Below, one piece after another: positions 8,600 through 17,087 of a DNA stretch of 25,968 bases. A model generated the notes under the pieces. The model made no database searches. It saw nothing but the letters and a program-made list of their open reading frames with translations, and was not told where the DNA came from. The stretch lies in contig CYKH01002061.1 in the NCBI GenBank assembly GCA_001460835.1, forward strand, positions 3,121 through 29,088. Reading direction: 5' to 3'. Positions within the stretch are counted from its first letter, which is position 1, and each line of letters starts with the position of its first letter. A program made the translations under genes and the position numbers. The stretch is from Bodo saltans (lineage: Eukaryota > Euglenozoa > Kinetoplastea > Eubodonida > Bodonidae).

Positions 8600-9840
8600 T
8601 GCTGCTTTCATGTGAGGAGGTATGGGGCAAACATGCTCACAACTCGCGACGAGGTTTTTTTTTTTTTTTGCACACTAGATGCACAACAGTATTTGTACTT
8701 TGTAGAAATTTAAGACCTTTTTTTCCACAATTCCTCTCTCACCAGTCTCATGTATGTACACTAGAGTCTAACTCTCTCTTAAGACTAAGAAAACGCATTC
8801 ACACGTTGGTAATGTTGCTGGTTTTGAGTTGCACAACTTTCTTCATTTGCTCGTTGTCGTTTTGTTGTTCGCGTACATTTGGTGTCTCCGAAGAAGGATA
8901 AGAAGGAAGAATTTGAAGTGCCGCTTCGACACGGGCTCCAAGATAGTAAACAAGTGCTGGAAAAACAGCTGCACAAGTTGCCAGCGACGACAGATTAGCT
9001 CGCAGCATCCTCAGCCAAAGCCGACGAAGAAGCCCGCATCGTCCAATGACCGTGTACCATTCCTTCTTTCGGTGAACCAAAGATCCCATACTCCCAACAA
9101 GGGCCTTGATGAGCAAAACATCACATGATGATTGACACGGATGCAATAAGTAGCATCAGCTGTATGTGGCACGTTGCACCGGAGAAAGATGAATAACTGA
9201 ATCAAACGGGAGATTTTTTGAGGACCATGCCAATAGTGCGTACATGGATTTGAGAAAGGCGAACACTCATCAAGACATTTAGTAATGAAGTAGTGCATTC
9301 TGCCAAGGGATTTTGTGGGCATAACTTGTGTGAAATGAATATTTTGGATGCTTAGAGAGGTTGAGGCATAACAACAAAGATTACGTTGGGAGTTCCAGAA
9401 AGTTCTTTCACAGTTTCATTGGCATTTACCCCGACAACGAAGACTGCTATCATCTGATATCGTTCCCTTGTCTCGTGATCGCAACTTTAGATGTCCAAAA
9501 GGCGAGAGCTACAAAGGTATCTTGCTTCGCGCGATAAACGCCATCCAATCCAGGATCTGTTTCTAGAACTCTCATGGCTTTTTAAGCCCTCGTTTGTAAG
9601 CGGAGATCGCAGGAGATATGTGACTTTCTGGGAATGGTGGAGGGGTGAATAGTGTCATACGTCGCGTCCAGTGATCACCAACGAGCACCCTGTAGCATCA
9701 TTTATGTGAGAATGATTTTATTCGTTGGTCGTACTACACTGGATAATTGCTTGCGTTGTGGCTGAACGCATTTATATGTCTACCGTCAAGGAACGTGCGA
9801 TTCTTGAATTGCTTGCTGTAATCTGTAGATAAGTCGACGC
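8600..9840. other. Intergenic region, copy 4 to copy 5
   Basis: About 1.24 kb. It has a T15 run at 8655-8669, then the decayed C-terminal fragment of a paralogue (8790-9196). The remainder (9197-9840) holds no + strand gene that I can support. Two short antisense open frames at 9352-9575 are discussed as a finding. Confidence 0.6.
8790..9196 (+). pseudogene. Relic of the C-terminal domain of an array paralogue, with frameshifts
   Basis: Family landmarks appear in the right order but in alternating frames. FAYIWC (8868-8885) matches the AYIWCR motif. EEFEVPLR (8906-8929) matches FAVPLQL. VPFLLSV (9054-9074) matches the copy 4 segment APFLLSV. MMIDTDAISSISCMW (from 9125) matches VFLDADLMSSISWL and ends at a stop at 9194-9196. 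Each step changes frame, so it cannot be translated as one protein. Spacing and order resemble the last 130 residues of the family. No matching N-terminal half lies upstream, because copy 4 has its own intact tail. This is a stranded 3' fragment left by recombination within the array. Confidence 0.65.
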
Positions 9841-11001
9841 ATGATGAAACGAATCACCTCTGGTGGACGAGCGGCGTCTGTTGCTACTGCCGCTACGCTT
9901 GTTCCACAGTGCGCCAATCCCAACCCTGTGCCACCAACGACGATGGCTCACAGCGTCTCGTTGGGACGCAGAAGCACCGACTCAAGCTTGTTGCAACTCG
10001 CTAGAGCAACGGTCGACGTTCCTGCGAAGCACTACAACCCAACCACGTGGCCCAAACACTTCACGGCAGACGACATCAAACGACTGTTGGTCGGCCACCT
10101 CTCCAGTGCATCAACTCATCCACAGTACGATTCCCTAGCGATGCTGCTGCACAGTGGTGATACCGATTCCCTGACTACGTTGGTGAGGGTGTACACCATG
10201 CCTCCTTCATCGTCGGAAGGAGTGGTGGTGGAACAGTTCTTGAACAAACGGCTGGGCAACAACGTCAACAACAACAACGACGACGAGCTCTCGAAAGCTG
10301 CTGCTACGATGCCAATGCACGAGCACACCAACGAACTCTTTACCATCCTGGAGAAGGCGCTGCCACCTTGGCGCGGCAGTGAAAAGCGTAACATTCTGTG
10401 CTGTACCTCCTCACTAGGCAGCAGTAGTGGAACAACACAATTCGTGAAGACATTTGTGTCCTCGCGTCGACACGATGCAGCCAAGTATGGCCGCGTGATT
10501 GTCTGTCGCTGCAATCTGCCATCGGAGAAGGAGATGCCATGGATGAGGCACGTCTTTGAGGAGGAGCAGTTGACAAACGCAATGGGTGGCGCTCCAAACA
10601 CCACAATGTATCGAGGCCTTTGTGAGCTGGTTCGTTCACACGTGGAGTCGGTAACCGGCTGTCCGCAAGACCCGTCTAAGTACTGCGATCCACAAACAGC
10701 GTACGCAACGTGGATCAGCGAAACGGCGTGGTACTTTGGTATCCCACCAAACGCACATGATATGGAACCGTTGATCGTTCTTGCCAGCTGTGAAGAGCTG
10801 GCTGATCGTAAACACAGGTCACTTGTGCATAGATCGTCCGGCAAGCCATACACGCTCCTCGAAGCGTTTTGCCTCGTGGTTCCCTCCCCGCACAGCGTAT
10901 TTGTGATTGGAAGCGATGCTCACATCGATACAACAGATCCTGTAATGCTGTCGATCGCAAATGTTAGAGTGCTGGAGCTTGGAGGCGTTATCCGCCAATA
11001 G
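9841..11001 (+). CDS. Array copy 5: half-length paralogue lacking Walker A and B residues
   Basis: A 386-residue uninterrupted frame. The ATG at 9841 gives the basic leader MMKRITSGGRAASVATAATL. The family motif NPTTWPKHF, the N-terminal region, YGRVIVCRC, CELVRSHVESVTGCPQDPSK and AYATWISETAWYFGIP are all well kept. The nucleotide-binding residues are not. Walker A is GSSSGTT (from residue 193), with Thr198 in place of the lysine. Walker B reads LIVLASCEEL, with Ala315 in place of the aspartate. The frame stops 11 residues after IANV, before the GG-PR lid, so the C-terminal domain is absent. Good conservation elsewhere without any stop argues for a maintained pseudo-NTPase rather than a dead gene, though recent truncation is possible. 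An Asn-rich patch lies near residues 140-146. Confidence 0.82.
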   Translation: MMKRITSGGRAASVATAATLVPQCANPNPVPPTTMAHSVSLGRRSTDSSLLQLARATVDVPAKHYNPTTWPKHFTADDIKRLLVGHLSSASTHPQYDSLAMLLHSGDTDSLTTLVRVYTMPPSSSEGVVVEQFLNKRLGNNVNNNNDDELSKAAATMPMHEHTNELFTILEKALPPWRGSEKRNILCCTSSLGSSSGTTQFVKTFVSSRRHDAAKYGRVIVCRCNLPSEKEMPWMRHVFEEEQLTNAMGGAPNTTMYRGLCELVRSHVESVTGCPQDPSKYCDPQTAYATWISETAWYFGIPPNAHDMEPLIVLASCEELADRKHRSLVHRSSGKPYTLLEAFCLVVPSPHSVFVIGSDAHIDTTDPVMLSIANVRVLELGGVIRQ

Positions 11002-11106
11002 ACAAGCACATTTTGCACACATCTTTGCAAACTCAAAAGACGATGTTTGTTTCTGATTATGTGACGTGTGAATATTTTCCTACAATTCGATTTTTTATTA
11101 TTGTGA

Positions 11107-11128
11107 CCCTTCCCTCTTTCCTCTGAAG
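11107..11128 (+). promoter_or_regulatory. Candidate spliced-leader acceptor for copy 6
   Basis: The pyrimidine tract CCCTTCCCTCTTTCCTCT is followed by GAAG, with the AG at 11127-11128. No ATG occurs between it and 11233, which supports the chosen copy 6 start. The 5' UTR would be about 104 bases. Confidence 0.5.
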
Positions 11129-11232
11129 TAGCACCATCAGAGCAGACAGTCCACTAAATTTATACAGAACTCAAAGGAGAGTCGGGGGTGAATTTCACTA
11201 CAATAGTTTTGGGTGAGCAAAGACCGCTGACC

Positions 11233-13227
11233 ATGCGACTTGCCGCACGACGACTTCTCCCACACACCGCCACGCGCACCGCGAGTGCCATTGGCACAAT
11301 TCTTGCCGCAAACAAAGCGTTTGCTATGCCAGAGAAGCTGTGCGAGTCGCCGAAGTACTACGATTCGCGCACGTGGCCGAAACATTGGACTGAGGATGAC
11401 ATTGCAGACCTCCTTCACCGCCACCTCCGAATTCCAACAATGCCAAATTACGCTTCCCTTGCCCTTCTTCTGAGACTGAACGACCTCAAGAGCCTGAACC
11501 ATCTCCTTGGGTCAGTGGTCAAACCGCCTCCACCGGCCAATGTGGACGCGATGGCGTACATGATCAAGCACTTGAACTCGACGGAGAAAGACATTATCAC
11601 GCCGATCCATGAGCGTGAACACCACATCAACGCAATCGACAGCGGATTATCAATCGCAACAGGCGACAAAAGTAATGTCGTCTGCTGTACAGTGTCGCGT
11701 GGTCTCGGCAAATCACAAACCGTGATTTCATTCGTGATGACGAAACGTGCGGCTGCGTTGCGCTACGGCCGTGTAATTCTTCGTTGCTGCGACAAGGCCA
11801 GAAATGCCTTTCAGCGCTTGATGGCAGCCAGAGCTGACGGCCAACCAACACGAGGCGGTAACTCAGCGGAATATGATGCCGCTGCCGAGTGCCTTTGCGA
11901 TCTCATTCGAGAGCACGTCGAAGAAGTTACCGGTGCTCCCCAGGACCCATCCAAGTACTGCGATCCTCAAACTGCGTACGCAACGTGGATCAGTGAAACT
12001 GAACGCTTCTTCGGTCCGATCCCAAAGGGCGGTGAAAATGTTGATCCGCTCATCATCCTTGATACGTGCGAATTGCTTGCAGAAGTCGACCACAAGTCCC
12101 TTGTGCACAAACCGTCTGGAAACCCTTACACATTGCTGGAGGCATTTTGCCTTGGAGTACCACCGACGTTTGGCATTTTTGTAACGGGTTGCAACGCTGA
12201 AGTTGACGCAACGAAGTTACGGTCGGTGGCTAACGTCACGGGCATTGGTATCCTTGAGCCGCTGACTGTGAGCGGTTTCCAGAGCGCCATAGCATCGTGG
12301 GGGAAGCCGGTGCGACGTGACATTCGTCTCCTGTACCACCCTGCTGGTGGGATATTGCGATTGTTGCGGTTGAGCACCACCGATGGGATGTGGTCGGAAT
12401 CATCGATCGCAATTGCGAAGGCATTGTACCCCGTCAAAGCTAACTGGTTCCCCCAGGCATACACGTGCCTTCTCGCCTCAAGCACCAAAGCTATCGTAAC
12501 GGGCAATGTTGCAGTCAATCCTGCATGGAAAGGCCAATCTGGAACACTAACGTACGTGGAGGCTATGAAGCTGTCGATAGCAGTTTACAATCGCAAGAGT
12601 GGCCAAGTCGTGTTGCCACCCATTACGTTCGATGATGCTGACGTGGACAGTCGCAATGCGCCGATCCTGCCTTCGCAGCTTCACCCATTCCTACTCACCA
12701 AAGCGCTCGAAGATATCCCTACCCTTACGAATGTGGAGCGCGAGAAGATGTTTGCGGTTGCGTTTATGTACGCCGTCTACGCACGCTACCTGCTGGCATA
12801 CTGGGAGGACAGCAGAAATCCTTGGGTACCTCTCGCAAAGGTCTTCGAAGGTGCATTCGACGCAGATCAAGGCGCCGCTCTGGAGGGCTACGAAGTCAAC
12901 CTCTTAGGAGGGGTTAGGATCAATGCAAACGACCCAAAAGAAAATGCTATAACGCGCTCCAACGCGAGCACTGTGCTCATGTGGTCCCGCAACGCCAAGA
13001 CAGATGGTGCCGCTTTTGCAATTCCTCTGCAATTGCTCAAACAGAACAGAACAGCATCGTCAGTGAAGGCGCCGCTTCGTTTGGTCCTTGACCACACTAT
13101 GCAAAAAGTAGACAGTGATACGACGGTAATGATCCGCGCCGACGACATGTCAAGTGCCACATGGCTGCTCGCCCACGACTTCACTGTACAGCCAACAGAC
13201 AAGCAGTCTGCACAAATAGTTGCTTAA
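11233..13227 (+). CDS. Array copy 6: full-length STAND/AAA-like P-loop NTPase, unknown function
   Basis: A 664-residue protein. The frame is open from 11188, but the first ATG is at 11233 and gives a textbook basic leader, MRLAARRLLPHTATRTASAI. The N-terminal motif is DSRTWPKHW. Walker A is the variant SRGLGKS with Lys160. Walker B is PLIILDTCELL with Asp277 and Glu280. IFVTGCNA, VTGIGILEPL and a weaker lid, GGILRLLRL, follow. The segment after the lid is shorter than in copies 2 and 4. The C-terminal landmarks are present: LPSQLHPFL, YAVYARYLLAYWED, PWVPLAKVFEGAF, LMWSR, FAIPLQL and MSSATWL. The last 17 residues beyond the end motif are unique to this copy. Bases 12445-12492 nearly match copy 2, which suggests gene conversion. 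The nucleotide-binding residues are intact, so it is probably an active NTPase. Confidence 0.92.
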   Translation: MRLAARRLLPHTATRTASAIGTILAANKAFAMPEKLCESPKYYDSRTWPKHWTEDDIADLLHRHLRIPTMPNYASLALLLRLNDLKSLNHLLGSVVKPPPPANVDAMAYMIKHLNSTEKDIITPIHEREHHINAIDSGLSIATGDKSNVVCCTVSRGLGKSQTVISFVMTKRAAALRYGRVILRCCDKARNAFQRLMAARADGQPTRGGNSAEYDAAAECLCDLIREHVEEVTGAPQDPSKYCDPQTAYATWISETERFFGPIPKGGENVDPLIILDTCELLAEVDHKSLVHKPSGNPYTLLEAFCLGVPPTFGIFVTGCNAEVDATKLRSVANVTGIGILEPLTVSGFQSAIASWGKPVRRDIRLLYHPAGGILRLLRLSTTDGMWSESSIAIAKALYPVKANWFPQAYTCLLASSTKAIVTGNVAVNPAWKGQSGTLTYVEAMKLSIAVYNRKSGQVVLPPITFDDADVDSRNAPILPSQLHPFLLTKALEDIPTLTNVEREKMFAVAFMYAVYARYLLAYWEDSRNPWVPLAKVFEGAFDADQGAALEGYEVNLLGGVRINANDPKENAITRSNASTVLMWSRNAKTDGAAFAIPLQLLKQNRTASSVKAPLRLVLDHTMQKVDSDTTVMIRADDMSSATWLLAHDFTVQPTDKQSAQIVA

Positions 13228-14227
13228 CTTTTTCACGTAGCAAAACACTTTGCAACCTGCATTGTTTTACTCTGAATGATTAAGCATCTCACTTATTGCA
13301 CCCGCACAGGGAACACAGAAAACTGATGTGTGGTGGTTGCGCCATTATATTTTTCGTTACCGGTATGTTGAAATCAGAATAGAATCCTTGCAACACATTA
13401 TTCATGTTCGTTCGAATGTTCGATCGCAATAAAAAAAGAAAAAAAGAAAAGCATGAATGTTGCCTTTTTCCCCGCTCCCCTCTCTTGTGAGTGCTCCCCT
13501 TCCAATCATTTGCACTGTTCTTCGGAATAGCACCTTCAATCTATCAATCAATGAGATCGTGGTTTCCTTCCTCGTTTTGTTGCTCCTGCTTTTTTTTTTC
13601 ATTTTAAAGAAAAAAACACTTAGGTCATCGATCAGTGACCCGCGGCTACTAGCGGAAAGATGCCTGTGGTGAAAGGACTTTTTGTGGCTCAGTACAAGTG
13701 ATTTTTAATACCAGCCATCAGCAAGGCAATAAAAAAGTACAACACGTTGTCATGCTCGTAACGCATTATCATGAATGTTTACTTTTCTTCCGCGCTGATT
13801 CCCTTCCACTCTCTCTCTTTGTGCTTCCCCCCAATGCAATGCATTTGCGCCATTCTACGCCCTCAGTGACCCCTTGAAAAAGAAAGCGGTGAATAAGTGC
13901 AGCGATGAGCTCGTTTTACAACGCGCCTCAATCCCAATTGTTGTCTTCTTTTTTTTTATTCCTTGTTTGGTGTTTTTTTCTTGGCGTGTGAAATTCTCAT
14001 CAACTGATGCAAATCAAACAATAGTGATGTAGTCCGTTACCAAGACTGCCTGGTGTTTGTCGAAAGTTGCGAGAAACGTTTTTCTGGACTACCACATCTT
14101 TCTTCTTCTTGAAGGTTATCATCATCTTCGAGCAACAATGCAAAATTTTAAACACAAAACGTATTCTCCACTATCTTTTTTGGAGAAGCTCCTCTGTCTG
14201 GAGTGGATCATCGTTCTGCTACACAAG
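13228..14227. other. Intergenic region, copy 6 to copy 7, with a diverged direct repeat
   Basis: AT- and pyrimidine-rich spacer without a gene that I can support. The stretch around 13426-13545 (CAATAAA, A-rich, CATGAATGTT, pyrimidines, ATTTGCACTGTTCT) recurs in diverged form at 13724-13860 (CAATAAA, CATGAATGTT, pyrimidines, ATTTGCGCCATTCT). This suggests an old local duplication of about 300 bases. Confidence 0.5.
14097..14114 (+). promoter_or_regulatory. Candidate spliced-leader acceptor for copy 7
   Basis: TCTTTCTTCTTCTT then GAAG, with the AG at 14113-14114. The first ATG downstream is 14138, in frame with copy 7. If this site is used, the protein would begin 30 residues before the homology-supported start at 14228. 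Confidence 0.4.
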
Positions 14228-16261
14228 ATGTTTCGTGTGGCTTTGCCGAATTTTTTGAGCCATTCTACTGTTGACTACTACAGCCCAAGAACGTGGCCAA
14301 GAAACTGCACTTCAGCTGAGATCAAAGAACTTCTCAAGGACCACCTTATCAATCCGACGTCGCCCCCAAATTACGAAAGTCTCAAGCAACTACTCGACCT
14401 CGAAGATTTCGTCAATATTGAAATTCTCGTGCAGCAGTACGTCAATAAACCTCCGCCGCGTGAAATGTCAGTTCCCCAGTACTTACACTGCCATTTGAGC
14501 AAATCGTGCGACGATGCTGCGATGCCGCTCCAGCAGCGCACTCGTCAACTGGACGTGTTGGCCAATCTTGGTGCAACCAACAATGCATGCAACAACGTCG
14601 CGTTCTGCCACTCGCCACGCGGCAGCGGTAAAACACAATTCGTCAAGTGCTTTGTGTCCACACGGCACGTAGCCGCAGCCAAACACGGGCGCGTGATTGT
14701 ACGGTGCTGCGGGAATGCGGCGCACAGCCCCCAGGCACCGTGGATCAAAAAGATCATGGAGGACTGTAAGGGCTGCGATCCCAACAAGTTACGGGATGAG
14801 GCCCCAAGTCCCCGGGGGGTGACAGCGTTTCTGTTGTCATGTCTTGTTCGAGTCTTAACTCTGTGCAAGAGAAGTCCTTCAAGTGAGAAATCAATGAAAG
14901 CGTCACCTGTTGCACAAGGGCTGTGCGAGATGATACGTGCACACGTGGAGTTGGAGACCGGCAATCCACAAGACGTGTCGAAATATTCCACTCCTCAAAA
15001 AGCATACGAAACGTGGAAACGCGAAACAGCACGATTTTTTAAGATTTCACCTAGGACGCAGGGTGTGGAGCGCGACTAGTAGGAACTGTGGACGCTCTAG
15101 GAACGCCTCGTACTTGTATTCAGGGAGTTCGTGGTCGGCAGCCCGTTCGGAATGTGTAATGACCTCCGTAACACGGAGCGACAAGGTGTAGGTATAGCGT
15201 ATAAACAGTAACCTACGTTGCGATTTCAGCTTCCACGCGAGTTGTAACCTGGTGAGAATGGCGACTCGTTTCTCTCAAAACTACGCCGTCAGGTGCTTAG
15301 AACCTCCTGGAGAGTGCTTGAGTTGCTTCACGGACTTTACGTCCGGCGACTGTTGTATTGCTTGACTGGGGGACTGCCGCGCTTGCTCCGTTTGCAGATA
15401 CCAACTGCGACGACCCTCACCCAGTGCTTTGGCCTATGCAGAGAAAGTGCTCAGTCGCTATTTCCAATCGCCCAACGCTCGATCGCATACACGTGCTTGC
15501 TCGTTTCCAGCACGAAGGCTCGAGTAAAGGGGAGTGACGTGGTTGCAGTGAATCCTGCGTGGAGGGATCCTGCTGATCATGCCCGCACATTCGACGACGC
15601 CATGTCACATTCTATCGGAACGCATGATCCGGTGAGTGATCGCTTTCATGTGGCGCCCATTACGTTTGTAGATCCGATGTGTCCGCGCGACGCGCCTATC
15701 CTGCCGTCACAGCTACACCCGTTCCTGAAGGAGGACATTGTTAGCCGCTTTGGGATGCATACTGCTGCGGAGGGTACAACACTGTTTGGGAGGATATTTC
15801 TGACTGCACTCTATGCGCGGTACTTGTTGACATCCTGGGAAGACACCACCACGCCGTGGGTATCGTTGGCGAAGGTGCTCAATGGTGCGGTCCACCCAAC
15901 TCGAGTGCCCATCTTGGAGCGTTATCAAGTAAACCTGTCCAGCGGCGTAGTGAACGCAACAGTGGACGCAACACAACGGCGAAGAGCTAGGGCCGTGGAA
16001 AACGCGGTGACCTACATGGGGAGGACGTCGGAGCCTCAGTGCGCGTATATTTGGTGCCGCGACGTGGGAGGACGCGGCGCAACGTTCGCAGTGCCGCTGC
16101 AACTGCGGAGTGGCGGCATATTGAACGCCCGCAATCCATCACAGTTGCTGCTGATCGTTCATCGTTTGAATAGCGAAGAAGTGGCAAACGAGAATCGATT
16201 CGTAGCGATCAACGCAAGCTCCATGAGTTGCATCGATTGGCTGGAGTCAACAACGTCGTGA
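14228..16261 (+). pseudogene. Array copy 7: broken paralogue with intact N-terminal half and C-terminal domain
   Basis: The ATG at 14228 gives the leader MFRVALPNFLSHST before the SPRTWPRNC motif. An upstream in-frame ATG at 14138 is possible. Walker A is intact (SPRGSGKTQF, GSGKT at 14621-14635), as are GRVIVRCC and CEMIRAHVELETGNPQDVSK, with an extra segment of roughly 40 residues before CEMIR. The frame then stops at 15077-15079, just where Walker B should begin. Family homology resumes by about 15300 in another stretch of the same frame with LTGGLPRLLRL and continues to SMSCIDWLESTTS at 16261, including LPSQLHPFL, YARYLL, AYIWCRD and FAVPLQL. Walker B, the LLEAFC helix and the GCNA strand are missing from the sense strand. 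The intervening 180 bases seem partly inverted. It is non-functional as a single protein; the C-terminal part has no ATG at its start. Confidence 0.8.
15072..15240 (-). other. Probable inverted segment inside copy 7
   Basis: The antisense strand is open for about 75 codons across this gap. It contains LRVTEVITHSERAADHEL followed by PEYKYEAF, which parallels the copy 2 segment ANVTDIGPLVPLSERGYEKA followed by SESWKYEAD, including the shared 11-mer AAGTACGAGGC. This is the part of the protein that the broken copy lacks in sense orientation. The match is gapped and by eye only. Confidence 0.45.
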
Positions 16262-17087
16262 CAGATGCACTTGGGAACATCGGGGATCCTTTTGATCAAA
16301 ACGACCAAGGCAACGAATATCTGGATTTTTTTTTGGAGTTAAGGAAGAGTTTCCGGAGTGCACAAAGGAGTTGCGTGACCCACACATTTCTCGAGCCTGG
16401 AGAACGAACTCCTGTGCGCAACAGAGTCAATAGGTAGATGCAATCTTCTGAAGAGATACGCAAATAATCTTGTTGCAACGAGGTAATCTCATTGTTGTTG
16501 AAACAAACAACGAACATGCAAACAAAGAAAGGTGAAGAGAAGCAAACGGTGCCAGTGGCAAAATTGAATTGTGTCGTGAGTGATACCAGCTATATCCCCT
16601 GCGTCCGCGCTGAAACAAAAAATCCCAAAATATAAATTTTATGATTTAAGAAAGGGGACGAGAGCAAGTAAATGAATGTAGCCGTGTTCAGGTTGGAAAG
16701 ATCCGGGTTTTTTATTCCCTTCACAAATGATTGTCACATGTAAACGTGTGTGTGAGTACAGAGACGCACACGTTGCTGACGATGAAAGTGCACTGTGTTC
16801 CTGATTTAAAGAAAAAATGAGGTCTGCTATTATTATTTTTTGGACAGGCATTGCTGAAGGACTTGCGGCAGACCTCACACAAGAACTGCAAAATCAAAAT
16901 CTCATAATGATTGTTCAAACGGCAAGGAGGGCTTTTGTGATTCGAGACATCAAGGTCAGTTTCAGTTGTCTGTCTTCGAATTAACTTTTCTCGTTGTGCG
17001 TTGTGTTGTCATTGGCTGTTGAGGGAGACTCTATTGGAGATTCATTGTTCGCACATTTTCCCGCCACCGCATCCGCTAACTATTATC
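16262..17087. other. Intergenic region, copy 7 to copy 8
   Basis: About 830 bases. A + strand frame stays open to 16437 through the end of copy 7 but has no recognised motif. The rest is AT-rich with GT/CA-rich and A-rich patches. I see no relic of the array family here. Confidence 0.55.

Noticed and set aside
8829-9128. A 99-codon frame with a hydrophobic stretch followed by RRRIRRK, as a small membrane protein
   Set aside because: The frame opens without a convincing start, and its FAYIWC and PFLLSV words are family C-terminal landmarks. It is part of the frameshifted relic at 8790-9196.
15293-16261. The C-terminal part of copy 7 as a separate gene
   Set aside because: There is no ATG at its beginning (the frame opens with GTG), and its N-terminal residues are mid-domain sequence just before the lid motif. 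It is better read as part of the broken copy.
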